From: Saccharopolyspora galaxeae
Lineage (GTDB): Bacteria; Actinomycetota; Actinomycetes; Mycobacteriales; Pseudonocardiaceae
Length of the DNA: 64,000 bases
Direction: 5' to 3'
Assembly: GCF_016526145.1 (NCBI RefSeq)
Contig: NZ_JADDUE010000003.1
Span: 124,001-188,000 of the forward strand
The position numbers and the translations under genes are program-made. The first letter of the stretch is position 1. Every line of letters starts with the position of its first letter. Of the stretch, positions 25,110-36,945 are shown piece after piece. The notes below the pieces were generated by a model, which was not told the origin of the DNA, ran no database searches, and worked only from the letters and a program-made list of their open reading frames with translations.

Positions 25110-25880
25110 TCAGCCGCGTTCCCGATCCGGTTTGCGCGCCTCGACCAGCGTGCGGGTGGAGTGCGCGACGAAGGAACCATCGTCGTGGATGCGTTCGTGC
25201 AGCTGACGCAATCGGTCGCGGTACGCCTCCACGGTGAACCCGGGAACCGTCCAGATCACCTTGCGCAAGAAGAAGATCACTGCGCCGACGTCGAAGAACT
25301 CCGCCCGCAGCCGTTCGCAACGCATATCCACGACTTCCAAGCCGGCCGCCCGCGCGTCCGCCGCCTCCCGGTCCGGGTGGCGCAGCTTCGCGGCCTGCGG
25401 CTGCGGCCCGAGAAAGTGCACCACCAGCTCCCACATGGTCGCCGGGCCGACGTGCTGGGCGAAGTAGCTGCCGCCCGGCCGCAGCACCCGCGCGATCTCC
25501 GCCCAATGCACGGTGGCCGGGTGGCGGCTGGTCACCAGGTCGAAGGCATCGTCCGCGAACGGCAGCGGTGACTCGTCCGGAACCGCCACCACGACCGCGC
25601 CACGAGGATGCAGAATCTTCGTCGCCGCGGCGGCGTTCGGCGGCCACGACTCGGTCGCCGCCATCGTCGGCGGGAACCGCGGGCATTCGTTCAGGACCTC
25701 TCCGCCGCCGGTCTGCACGTCCAGCGCCGCCGACGCCTGCGCCAACCGCCGGCTCATCGAGCGCTGATATCCCCACGAAGGGCGCTGCTCGGTGGCCCGC
25801 CCGTCGAGCCAGCGGAAATCCCAGCCGTCGACCGGCGAAGCTTCGACCTCGGCCACCAACTCCTCGAATGAGCAAGACAC
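25110..25880 (-). CDS. Class I SAM-dependent methyltransferase
   Basis: A 256-residue protein. The Rossmann core is seen as ALDVQTGGGEVL (motif I, with TGGG for the usual GxGxG), PDESPLPFADDAFDLVTSRHPATVHW (motif II region) and IARVLRPGGSYFAQHVGP (motif III). The C-terminal half has EFFDVGAVIFFLRKV and FTVEAYRDRL, as in many actinobacterial SAM methyltransferases. The substrate is unknown. GTG at 25880 is used; the spacing to the SELENBP1-like gene is 19 bases, so this is likely the last gene of that transcript. Confidence 0.8.
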   Translation of the reverse strand: MSCSFEELVAEVEASPVDGWDFRWLDGRATEQRPSWGYQRSMSRRLAQASAALDVQTGGGEVLNECPRFPPTMAATESWPPNAAAATKILHPRGAVVVAVPDESPLPFADDAFDLVTSRHPATVHWAEIARVLRPGGSYFAQHVGPATMWELVVHFLGPQPQAAKLRHPDREAADARAAGLEVVDMRCERLRAEFFDVGAVIFFLRKVIWTVPGFTVEAYRDRLRQLHERIHDDGSFVAHSTRTLVEARKPDRERG

Positions 25881-25899
25881 GCCGACGATCGTCCCAGCG

Positions 25900-27294
25900 T
25901 CAGCGGTAGCAGTAGGAGTCGGAAGAGGCGTCGCCGCCTTGCAGGCGGACCTGGTGCACCCGCAGTCCGCGGAAATCCTCGCCGTGCGGGAAGAACGACT
26001 CGTCCACCGTCAGTCCACCCGCCGGGTCGGCGTCCAGCTTGGCCATCCAAGCACCCACGCCGTCCGGATAGAACTGGTCGTCCCAAGCACCGTAGAGCGA
26101 GTTCGTCAGGTACACGCGCCGCCCGTCGCGGCTGATCTCGACCATCTGCGGACCGCCGGAGAGCGGCGAAGCAGGTGCGGCAGGGTGCGGACGGCGGCCC
26201 ACGATCCCGCCCAGGTGCACCGAACCGATCTCCCGCGGCAGCGCGGGGTCGGTGACGTCGAACTGCTTGAGCTCACCGGTCCCCCAGCAGGAGACGTAGA
26301 GGAACCGGTCGTCCACGGAAAGGTCGATGTCGGTGATCATCGGCGGCACCGCGCCGAACGGTTTCAGCGCGGGCGGCAGCAGATCCGCTTCGGCCGGTTC
26401 GGCGGGCACCGTGATGACCTTGTCCGCGGTCCACTGCCCGCCTTCGCGGTACCACCGCCACACCGAGGCGGACAGGTCCTCGGTGCTGATCACGACTCCG
26501 GCGAAGCCCCACTCCGCCTCGGGGTCGTGCGAGGGCCGCAGCTCCAGCACCATCTGGTGCTGCTCGCCGAGGTCGACCCGCTGCTCGTGCTCGCCGGTGC
26601 GCAGGTTCCAGAAGTGCAGTGCGTGACCGTACTGGTGCCCGAGCAACTGCTCCGGCACGAGCCCGTCCTCGATCATCGAGGGCGTGCCCCACTCGCTGCT
26701 GACTAGGGTGTTCCGGTTGAGGTGCCACCAGGCGTCATATGCGAAGTGCTGCGGTCCCCGATCGGTCTCCCACTTGCGCAGCACGTCGAACGTGTCGTGA
26801 TCGAGCAGCGCGATGCCGCCCGGACCGTCCGAGCCGTTGGAACCGCCGAGACAGGTCATGAACACTCCGTCCGGACCGCAGTGCAGCGTGTGCGGACGGG
26901 AATAACCGGCTTTCGCGGCCAGTTCGGCGGCGGAGACCGTCTTGGTCAAGACGGGACTGCGCGGATCACCGGCGGTGTCCAGCACGTGCAGCTGCGAAGA
27001 CCGCAAGCCCGGCACGATCAGGTACCGCCTGGACAACCCGTCCATGTCGTGGCCCTCGTGCTTGAGGGCGCTGCTGCACGCGTTCCAGCCGAAGTGGTGC
27101 AGCTCGTCGCCCTTGCCCGGCATGTCGGTCCAACCGACGACGCGGCCGTACCCGGCGGAGTCCGGGTTCACGTCGACGACCGTCATCGCGTCGGGCCGCT
27201 GCCCGGAACGGTCGAACGCCGCGACGTAGGCGAGCTGTTCGCTCGGCGCCGCGATGGCTTCGGCGGGACTGCGGTAGAACGTCGGATCGGTCAT
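25900..27294 (-). CDS. Selenium-binding protein/methanethiol oxidase (SELENBP1 family)
   Basis: A 464-residue beta-propeller protein. The family motifs are present: MTVVDVNPDSAGYGRVVGW, DELHHFGWNACSSALKHEG with the key Cys, SRPHTLHCGPDG, GPQHFAYDAWWHLNRNTLVSSEWG, ITDIDLSVDDRFLYVSCWGTGELKQ and HQVRLQGGDASSDSYCYR. Family knowledge: bacterial and human members oxidise methanethiol to H2S, formaldehyde and H2O2, with a metal (copper or other) bound by His residues. GGGAGG precedes the ATG. It lies 128 bases after the MFS gene of the riboswitch operon on the same strand and could be part of that transcript. Confidence 0.88.
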   Translation of the reverse strand: MTDPTFYRSPAEAIAAPSEQLAYVAAFDRSGQRPDAMTVVDVNPDSAGYGRVVGWTDMPGKGDELHHFGWNACSSALKHEGHDMDGLSRRYLIVPGLRSSQLHVLDTAGDPRSPVLTKTVSAAELAAKAGYSRPHTLHCGPDGVFMTCLGGSNGSDGPGGIALLDHDTFDVLRKWETDRGPQHFAYDAWWHLNRNTLVSSEWGTPSMIEDGLVPEQLLGHQYGHALHFWNLRTGEHEQRVDLGEQHQMVLELRPSHDPEAEWGFAGVVISTEDLSASVWRWYREGGQWTADKVITVPAEPAEADLLPPALKPFGAVPPMITDIDLSVDDRFLYVSCWGTGELKQFDVTDPALPREIGSVHLGGIVGRRPHPAAPASPLSGGPQMVEISRDGRRVYLTNSLYGAWDDQFYPDGVGAWMAKLDADPAGGLTVDESFFPHGEDFRGLRVHQVRLQGGDASSDSYCYR

Positions 27295-27422
27295 GCCCGG
27301 CCTCCCTGATATTGGGTTCCGTTCCGGGCATACACCCGCTGCCCGGCGGACGCGAACCGGTTCGGCCGATCATCGGCCGCGCACGTCCGCCGAGCAGCGC
27401 AGTGCTCAGGTCGTCAGGGGAC

Positions 27423-28673
27423 TCAGGTCGTAGCGGGCTGTTCCTCGCTCCGAGCCGGTGCGAGCGACCCACGACGCTCCATCACGGCGGTGCCTGCGGC
27501 GCCCGCCAAACCGACCAGCAGCAACGCCAGCCACGGCACCCACCGTCCCGCCGGTGCGGCGAACTCGTCGAGCAGCGCTCCGGCCATCCAGCTCACGCCG
27601 GCCGCGGCCAAGCTGGAGACCAGGTAGTAGAAGCCGTAGTAGGTACCGGTCAGCCGCTCGCTGCCCAACTGCGGCAGCAGTTCCATCGCGAACGGGTTCG
27701 TCATCGCCTGACCGACCGTGAACAACACGGTGGCCACCACGACCGGCACGAACGCCACCACCGGCCCGGCGTGCTCCGGCAGCATCGGCGCAGCCAGCGA
27801 AACCGGCACGAAAGAGCCGCCCATGCAGCACAAACCGATGACGATCGAGCGGCCCGAACTCCACCGCCCGCGGCACCACTCGGTGATCCGCACCTGCCCG
27901 AACACGCCGATCAGCGTGGAGATCCCGAACACCACCGCGACCGACTGCGAGAACCCGGAAACGCGCTGCGCCTCCAGCGGCAAGGTCAGGTACAGCTGGT
28001 TGTAGAGCGCGAAGTACGCCGACAGCGACAGCGTGAACGCCACGAACCGGCGGTTGAGCACGACCTCGCGCCAGCTGCCGAGCACGCTCTGCTGCTGCTT
28101 CTCGACCTCCCGGTGCGGCAGCACGAACAGCTGCGCCGCGGTCAGCACCGCGAACGCCACGCACGCCACGAGCGCGATCAGCCGGAAGTCCACCGTCAGC
28201 AACAACGCGCCCAGCAGCGGCCCGACCAGCGTGCCCGCGTGCTGGAACACGTTGAACACGGCGAAGACCTCGGCGCGGCGCTCCCCCGACTCGTGCATCA
28301 GGTAGGTGCGCACCGCCGGGTTGAACAGCGCACCGGCCAGCCCGGTCAGGATCGCCGCCGCGAACAACCCGGGCAGCGAGGTGAACACCGCGAACAGGCC
28401 GAACGAGACGATCCGCAGCGCACAACCCGCGATGATCATCGGACGGCAGCCCAGCCGGTCCGCCGCCGTGCCGCCGAGCAGGAACATGCCCTGCTGGCTG
28501 AGGTTGCGGACGCCGAGCACCAGCCCGACCACCGCGGCGCCGTAACCGAGCCGGTCGCTCATGTACGAGGCCAGGAACGGCATCAGCATGTAGAAGCCGA
28601 CGTTGATGCCGAACTGGTTGATCACCAGCAGCTTCGCCGCCGGGGACAGCCTGGCGAACGCGGCCCTGTTCAT
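27423..28673 (-). CDS. MFS transporter, third gene of the riboswitch-led operon
   Basis: A 416-residue protein with about 12 transmembrane spans. The MFS motif A is seen after span 2 (GGTAADRLGCRPMI), along with ALFNPAVRTYL and GTLVGPLLGALLL in the first half. The second half begins after a basic loop (REVEKQQQSVLGSW). The type resembles drug/metabolite exporters of the DHA1/MdtH group. The start is ATG at 28673, overlapping the stop of the PLP-enzyme gene as ATGA, with AGGAG 6 bases upstream. In this operon it is the natural candidate to export the product or import its metal complex; the direction cannot be read. Confidence 0.85.
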   Translation of the reverse strand: MNRAAFARLSPAAKLLVINQFGINVGFYMLMPFLASYMSDRLGYGAAVVGLVLGVRNLSQQGMFLLGGTAADRLGCRPMIIAGCALRIVSFGLFAVFTSLPGLFAAAILTGLAGALFNPAVRTYLMHESGERRAEVFAVFNVFQHAGTLVGPLLGALLLTVDFRLIALVACVAFAVLTAAQLFVLPHREVEKQQQSVLGSWREVVLNRRFVAFTLSLSAYFALYNQLYLTLPLEAQRVSGFSQSVAVVFGISTLIGVFGQVRITEWCRGRWSSGRSIVIGLCCMGGSFVPVSLAAPMLPEHAGPVVAFVPVVVATVLFTVGQAMTNPFAMELLPQLGSERLTGTYYGFYYLVSSLAAAGVSWMAGALLDEFAAPAGRWVPWLALLLVGLAGAAGTAVMERRGSLAPARSEEQPATT

Positions 28674-29776
28674 GACCGCTCCTGCCCGCAGACCGGGCAC
28701 TCCGACCGTGCCGCTCGCCGGGTACACGGATCCACCACTCGGTGCGACCTCCTCCATCCAACCGGACCGTCCACATCGGACGAGTCCACGTCCTGCGGTG
28801 CCACCGCCGAGCCGGTCAACCCGTGCTCGGCGCGGAAATCATCGTCGTAAATCGTGTGCCAGTAGCGGTGCGGACCATCCGGGAACACCGCCGCGACCCG
28901 GTCGGAATCCAGCTCCCGCGCGCACCAGGACGCCACCAGCGCGACCGCGCCGGTGCTCCAGCCACCGGTCACGAACGCGTCCGCGGCCAGCGTGCGGCAG
29001 CCGTGCACCGCCTCCGCGGCGCCCACCCAATGCACCTCGTCGAACACGCCGTAGTCGACGTTGTCCGGGTGGATGCTGCTGCCCAGCCCGCGCATCAGCC
29101 GTTTCGCGGCGGGGTCGCCGAAGACCGTGGAACCGGCCGCATCCACCCCGACGACCCGTGCGTCCGGTCGGTGCGTGCGCAGCACCTGCGCGATTCCGGC
29201 GCTGTGCCCGCCGGTGCCGACGCTGCACACCACCGCGTCCACGTCACCGAGCTGATCCAGCAGCTCATGGCCGAGCTCGTGGTAGCCGGTGACGTTGTCC
29301 GGGTTGTTGTACTGGTCCGGCCAGTACGGATCAGGCAACGTGCGCATCAGCTCCCGCACCCGGTCCAGCCGGGCGCGCTGCCAGCCGCCGCGCGGATGTG
29401 GCTCGCGCACCAGCTCCAACCGGACGCCGTGGGCGCGCAGCAACGCGCGAGTCATGTCGTCGAGTTCGTCGTCGGCCACGATCACGACCGGGTGCCCCAT
29501 GGCCGAGCCGACGCAAGCCAGCCCGATGCCGAGCGTGCCGCTCGTGGACTCGACCACGGTGCCGCCAGGCGCCAGCTCGCCGCGGCTGCGTGCACCCGCA
29601 AGCATCGAGCGCGCCGCCCTGGCCTTCATGCCGCCGGGCGCCGTTCCCTCCAGCTTCGCCCAAAAACCCGGGTGTGCGAACGAAATCGGTGTGCGCACCC
29701 GAAGCATCGGCGTGTTGCCGATGAGATCGATCGCGGACTCGCACCTCGGGGCCACCGGAGCTCCCGTCACGGTCAC
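28670..29776 (-). CDS. PLP-dependent cysteine-synthase-family enzyme (SbnA/CysK-like)
   Basis: A 368-residue fold-type II PLP enzyme. Features are IDLIGNTPMLRV, KLEGTAPGGMKARAA with the PLP-Lys, the substrate loop ESTSGTLGIGLA, the phosphate loop SVGTGGHSAGIAQVL, and a C-terminal 40-residue extension with a CPVCGQE pair at the end. Cysteine synthases use O-acetylserine and sulfide. SbnA-type relatives join O-phosphoserine to an amino acid to build metallophores. It sits between a putative metal-chelation protein and an exporter under a B12 riboswitch, so a metallophore or diamino-acid role is favoured (inference). It overlaps both neighbours by ATGA. Confidence 0.85.
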   Translation of the reverse strand: MTVTGAPVAPRCESAIDLIGNTPMLRVRTPISFAHPGFWAKLEGTAPGGMKARAARSMLAGARSRGELAPGGTVVESTSGTLGIGLACVGSAMGHPVVIVADDELDDMTRALLRAHGVRLELVREPHPRGGWQRARLDRVRELMRTLPDPYWPDQYNNPDNVTGYHELGHELLDQLGDVDAVVCSVGTGGHSAGIAQVLRTHRPDARVVGVDAAGSTVFGDPAAKRLMRGLGSSIHPDNVDYGVFDEVHWVGAAEAVHGCRTLAADAFVTGGWSTGAVALVASWCARELDSDRVAAVFPDGPHRYWHTIYDDDFRAEHGLTGSAVAPQDVDSSDVDGPVGWRRSHRVVDPCTRRAARSECPVCGQERS

Positions 29777-30615
29777 GTCCGCCCCACCTCGTAGCTGTAG
29801 AGCGTGCTGGAATCACCGGTGAGCCAGAAGAACGGATACGGCTCCGCCGACAACGCCTGCACCGGAGCGCCGAGCAGTTCGCGCAGCACGGCCGCTCCGG
29901 TCTGCGCGAACATCGTCAGCGGCAGGTTCCGGTGCAGGCAGCGATCGGCTATGTCGTCGAAAGTCCCATTGCCCAGCACCATTCCGGATGCGACCACGGC
30001 ATCGGCGTCCGCCACCGCCCGCGCGTAGTCGTCCACGACCGGTTCGCCCCATTCGGTCCGGCCGCCTTTGAGATCGCAGGGCACGTAGTCGATACCGCGT
30101 TCCCGCAACGCCGAGAGCAACGAATTCACCACGCCGATGACCGCGACCCGGCCACCGTCCGGAACGCGGGTCAGCGCGGCGACGGCGCGAGCGCGCGCCA
30201 TCGACTTCTCCAGCGAACTCCCAGCGGGAACCACGACTTGACGCGCACGCGGATCCGTCGCGTGCGGCGCGGCGAATGCCAAGTAAGCGTCCAGCGCGGC
30301 CACGCGGACGGCAGGTTCCGGGTGCGCCAGCAATTCGCGGACGCTGCGCCCCACGGCGTCCTGGACGACCTTCTCATCGACCGCTCCCGGCTCGACGGCG
30401 CAAGATCCCACCGCGGCGCCCACCCGGACGCTGACCACGGTGTTGACGTAGCCCGTGCTGCGGCCGGTGTGCTTGGCCGCCTGCACGGTCAGGAACCCGA
30501 CGGCGGCGTGCGCCTCGGACGGGTCCGTTCCGGCGGCGACGGCGAACTCGCCGTCGAGGGCGCGCTGGACCACTGCGTCCAGGAATGAGGTGTTCGGCGT
30601 GACGGCAGCAGGCAC
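29773..30615 (-). CDS. DUF364/Rossmann-like putative heavy-metal chelation protein
   Basis: A 280-residue protein. Residues 1-110 are a DUF4213-like N-terminal domain (NTSFLDAVVQRAL, AVGFLTVQAAKHTGRSTGYVNTVVSV). Residues 120-275 are the DUF364 Rossmann-like domain (GRVAVIGVVNSLLSALRERG, WGEPVVDDYARAVADADAVVASGMVLGNGTFDDI, TMFAQTGAAVL). The family is annotated as putative heavy-metal chelation, and members are linked to metal-containing cofactors. The start is GTG at 30615 with GGGGAGA about 5 bases upstream. It is the first full gene behind a cobalamin riboswitch. The stop overlaps the PLP gene start (ATGA). Confidence 0.8.
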   Translation of the reverse strand: MPAAVTPNTSFLDAVVQRALDGEFAVAAGTDPSEAHAAVGFLTVQAAKHTGRSTGYVNTVVSVRVGAAVGSCAVEPGAVDEKVVQDAVGRSVRELLAHPEPAVRVAALDAYLAFAAPHATDPRARQVVVPAGSSLEKSMARARAVAALTRVPDGGRVAVIGVVNSLLSALRERGIDYVPCDLKGGRTEWGEPVVDDYARAVADADAVVASGMVLGNGTFDDIADRCLHRNLPLTMFAQTGAAVLRELLGAPVQALSAEPYPFFWLTGDSSTLYSYEVGRT

Positions 30616-30654
30616 GTGTCTCCCCGGGCTGCAAAAGGAAATGGCCGGATCAGC

Positions 30655-30738
30655 TCAGGACGAGCTGAATTCGCGAGACCGCACGCGGTGATCGGTGGGA
30701 AAAGCGCTGAACCGGCACGCTGCACCGAGCAGGAGCAC
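30655..30738 (-). CDS. Short leader frame between riboswitch and DUF364 gene
   Basis: A 27-codon frame starts at GTG 30738, 7 bases after a perfect GGAGGAGG that sits directly under the riboswitch expression platform. It encodes VLLLGAACRFSAFPTD and an Arg/Ser-rich end, then stops with TGA at 30655-30657. It is in the same frame as the DUF364 gene, whose GTG lies 13 codons further on. It may be a translated leader peptide that couples riboswitch control to the operon, or the remains of a longer N-terminus interrupted by the TGA. No homology is recognised. Confidence 0.45.
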   Translation of the reverse strand: MLLLGAACRFSAFPTDHRVRSREFSSS

Positions 30739-30782
30739 CTGAAAACCTCCTCCGGGGCTCCGCGACCCCGAGCGAATCTCGC

Positions 30783-30932
30783 ACGACGGCGCCAGTGTCC
30801 TGGCTCGTGGATCAGCGCCGCGTCTCCGGCCTTCCCACCGGAATTCCGGCGGTGGCGTCGGTGGAGACCGGCTCCCCACTCACAGTGGCGGGACCGCGCC
30901 GGACTCGCACCGGCTTCCTACGCACCGTCGTC
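30783..30932 (-). promoter_or_regulatory. Cobalamin (B12) riboswitch
   Basis: Read on the minus strand, the element has the classical B12 aptamer core: GGAAGCCGGTGCGAGTCCGG, then GCGGTCCCGCCACTGTGA, then GGGGAGCCGGTCTCC, and 3' GAGCCAGGACACTGGC. These follow the family consensus almost base for base. The closing P1 helix forms between ACGACGG (5') and CCGTCGT (3'). A further hairpin (CGGGGTC/GAGCCCCG) ends right at a GGAGGAGG ribosome site, so control is likely at translation initiation. Adenosylcobalamin binding would then repress the DUF364-PLP-MFS operon. Confidence 0.92.
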
Positions 30933-31122
30933 TGAACGCCTGAGAAGTTCGCAGCACACGGGTGCGCTGTCAAGGCCCGTGGTGCGCACGATCACGCACC
31001 GGACTTTCCGGCAGCGATTTTCAACGACGCGTGCAGAACGCGCTGACCAGCGCGTTGCGGATGTGCCTGCGAGGTGACGAGCACCGCGGCGGCGGAACCG
31101 CCACGGCTGCGCGCCACCGGGA

Positions 31123-32517
31123 TCAGCGCAACGGTCTGTTCGGATCGCGCCTCCTGCGGGCGGTCAGGAACAGGAACGAGCCGGGACCGCTGGAATCCAC
31201 GATGTCCAGCCCGGCCGCGGTCAGCACCGCGGAAAGCCGTGCGGGATCGAACGAGCGGATCCCGAAAACCTGCTCGTGCCGCCGTTGCAACCACCGCTGG
31301 AACGGACGCTGCGCCCATCGGAAACTGCTCACCGTGAACGTCCCCGCCGGGTGCAGGCAGCGTGCGACCTCGGCGACGACCTGCTCGACGTCCGGCAGCA
31401 GGTGCAGCGCGTCCGAGCAGTTCACCGCGCCCAGGTAGCCGTCCGGGAACGGCAGCGCCCTGGCGTCTCCCTCGGTGAACCGCGCGCCCGGTACCGCCGA
31501 TCCGGCCGCATCGAGCGCGACCCGGGACAGGTCCAGTCCGACCACCCGGTCCGGGCCGAACTGCTCGGCCAGCACCCGCGTCCAGCGGCCGGTGCCGCAC
31601 GCCAGATCGAGCACCGGACCGGGCGCGGCCCGCAGGTTGCGCCGCAGGTAAGCGTCTTCGTCCCGAGTGGTCACCAAGTCTTCCCAGTTGCCGCCCAGCA
31701 GGTTCCGCACCGCGGGTCGGACGACGTCCTCGTAGTGCTCGGCCACTATCGGGTCGTGCTCCAGCAACTCGCGGTAAGCGCAACGGACGTCGGTCTCGGG
31801 CAGCGGCACCGAAAAACCGGCGAGGTCCGGCCATCCCACCGCGTGGTGGATCTCGTGTTCGGCCCGCGCCCCCAAGTACGCGAGCAGCGCCATAGTTTCC
31901 GATCGCCACAGTTCGGTCAGCTCCGCGGGTCCGCGCGGACGTTCCGGAGGCCGCTCGGGAGCGGGACGCCAGTGCACCGGCGACGGCCACGCGCGGCCCA
32001 GCCCGGCCACCGAGCCCGGCTCGCCCGGTCTCGGCGCGGTCAGGCACCGGCGCACCCGGCTGATGTCCTCCTCGTCCGCGCACCGGCAGACGGCGGGCAG
32101 GATGCGGCTTCGTTCCTCCGGAAGGTGCGCGAGCAGATGAAGCAGTGCGGCGCGCAGGGCCGGGTCGGTTTCGGCCGACAACAGCACCGAAAGGTGCGCT
32201 TCCAAATCCCCGCGGACGGCATCGCGCACCTGCTCGGCGAAGTGCGGGCGGGCGCGGTCCTCGCCGGCGAGCAACCCGAGCAGCAAGGCCACCCGCGCGC
32301 GGTTGGGATGCGGCCGTCCATTGATCACTCCGGTCAGCCCGACCACGTCCACCGGCCCTGCCGAGGCAGGGTCGAACAGTTCCCGGACGAGCCGGGCGAA
32401 CGCGGGATCGGCCCGCGTCGGGTCGTCGTCGGTCAGCGCGGCGCGCAAGCCGCAAAGCCGGCGGCCGCCTCGTTGCATCGGTAGCAGTGCCTCGTCCCGT
32501 TGCTCGCCCGTGCGCAT
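31123..32517 (-). CDS. Class I SAM-dependent methyltransferase with long helical N-terminal domain
   Basis: A 464-residue protein. Residues 1-210 are an Ala/Leu/Arg-rich helical repeat region (LLLGLLAGEDRARPHFAEQV, LRAALLHLLAHLPEERSRIL), reminiscent of HEAT-like arrays, then a helical part with HEIHHAVGW. Residues about 280-464 are the methyltransferase: VLDLACGTGRWT (motif I), VVGLDLSRVAL, GDARALPFPDGYLGAVNCSDALHLLPD and VARCLHPAGTFTVSSF. The pattern recalls C-methyltransferases of natural-product clusters, but no cluster surrounds it. The start is ATG at 32517 with AAGGAG 8 bases upstream. It lies upstream of the riboswitch operon, separated by about 190 bases. Confidence 0.83.
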   Translation of the reverse strand: MRTGEQRDEALLPMQRGGRRLCGLRAALTDDDPTRADPAFARLVRELFDPASAGPVDVVGLTGVINGRPHPNRARVALLLGLLAGEDRARPHFAEQVRDAVRGDLEAHLSVLLSAETDPALRAALLHLLAHLPEERSRILPAVCRCADEEDISRVRRCLTAPRPGEPGSVAGLGRAWPSPVHWRPAPERPPERPRGPAELTELWRSETMALLAYLGARAEHEIHHAVGWPDLAGFSVPLPETDVRCAYRELLEHDPIVAEHYEDVVRPAVRNLLGGNWEDLVTTRDEDAYLRRNLRAAPGPVLDLACGTGRWTRVLAEQFGPDRVVGLDLSRVALDAAGSAVPGARFTEGDARALPFPDGYLGAVNCSDALHLLPDVEQVVAEVARCLHPAGTFTVSSFRWAQRPFQRWLQRRHEQVFGIRSFDPARLSAVLTAAGLDIVDSSGPGSFLFLTARRRRDPNRPLR

Positions 32518-36254
<3,737 letters not shown>

Positions 36255-36754
36255 CGAGCCGCTCCGCGTCGTTGTCGAACCACAGCGTCGCGACCGGACT
36301 TCCCGCTCTCTCATCGGACCGGACACATCGACCAGCCATCGGAGGTTGATCAGAAGTACCGGCATCGGCCGTTGATCTTCGCGATTTTCCCGACCCGCTC
36401 TGCGAAGTGATCTCGGCGGTCCTTGCCGAACCCGACTGCGGACGTTGAACCGGGCCCGGTCGTGCGGCGATCGGCGCGCACCCGTCGCGACCGGGCCCGG
36501 GAGCACGAAGACGTCATCAAGACAGTGCGCTCTCCCAGCACCACGACGTGCCGATTGCTGCGGCGTCCTTTCGCGCCCGCTCACCAGCCTCATCGGGAGA
36601 CTGTGTCCGTACGCGTGCGTCCGTACGCGCGCGTGCGGGAAACGCTCGCTCACGGCCCTGGCGGCGACGCCCGAATTGCATTAAATCAGTCGTTTGACTT
36701 ATCGACATCGGTACGAGTTAACTGGTCACCCCAGTCGTCTCCGGAGGAGTCGTC
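36255..36754. other. Intergenic region between geosmin synthase and the decayed P450 locus
   Basis: About 500 bases without a supported gene. It contains a direct 14-base-period repeat of GTCCGTACGCG (36605-36615 and 36619-36629). It ends with an AT-rich operator/promoter block at 36681-36723. Confidence 0.5.
36681..36723 (+). promoter_or_regulatory. Probable TetR operator and promoter of the P450-TetR-ferredoxin locus
   Basis: In an otherwise GC-rich region, 36683-36702 contains a broken palindrome of the form ATnAGTC-nnnn-GACTnAT around the core AGTCGTTTGACT (36688-36699). The right arm doubles as a -35 box TTGACT (36694-36699), with TTAACT 18 bases further (36718-36723). The GGAGGAG site and GTG of the P450 remnant follow at 36743 and 36755. 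This fits autoregulation by the TetR protein encoded just downstream. Confidence 0.5.
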
Positions 36755-36943
36755 GTGAGCTCGGATGCCGAAGGCGCGCCGAAGTTCGCGACCGCCGCGC
36801 ACTCCTGCCCGGACCGAGCGGTGGTCGAGCCGCAGATGGCGCGCAAGGCGCCGCCGCGGCGGCTGCCATCGTTGGAGTTGCCGGCGGCGGGCCACGATCG
36901 ACCTGCCGGCGGCGGATCGCAGGAAGTACCGATTCGGTGGTGA
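36755..36943 (+). pseudogene. Cytochrome P450 remnant (start and heme-region tail only)
   Basis: A 62-codon frame with an excellent ribosome site (GGAGGAG, 5 bases) and a GTG start. It reads KFATAAHSCPDRAVVEPQ and later RRLPSLELPAAG and VPIRW. That order matches the last 55 residues of actinobacterial P450s: F-x4-H-x-C-P around the heme Cys, the RLPxLEL strand, and the terminal LPVRW. The first 10 codons join directly to this tail, so about 340 codons seem to have been lost in frame. The family call rests on short motifs. It ends overlapping the TetR start region. Confidence 0.5.
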
Positions 36944-36945
36944 CC

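Noticed and set aside
30655-30657. TGA read as selenocysteine joining the leader to DUF364
   Set aside because: No SECIS-like hairpin was recognised after the TGA and no selenoprotein genes are seen; a leader or nonsense mutation is simpler.
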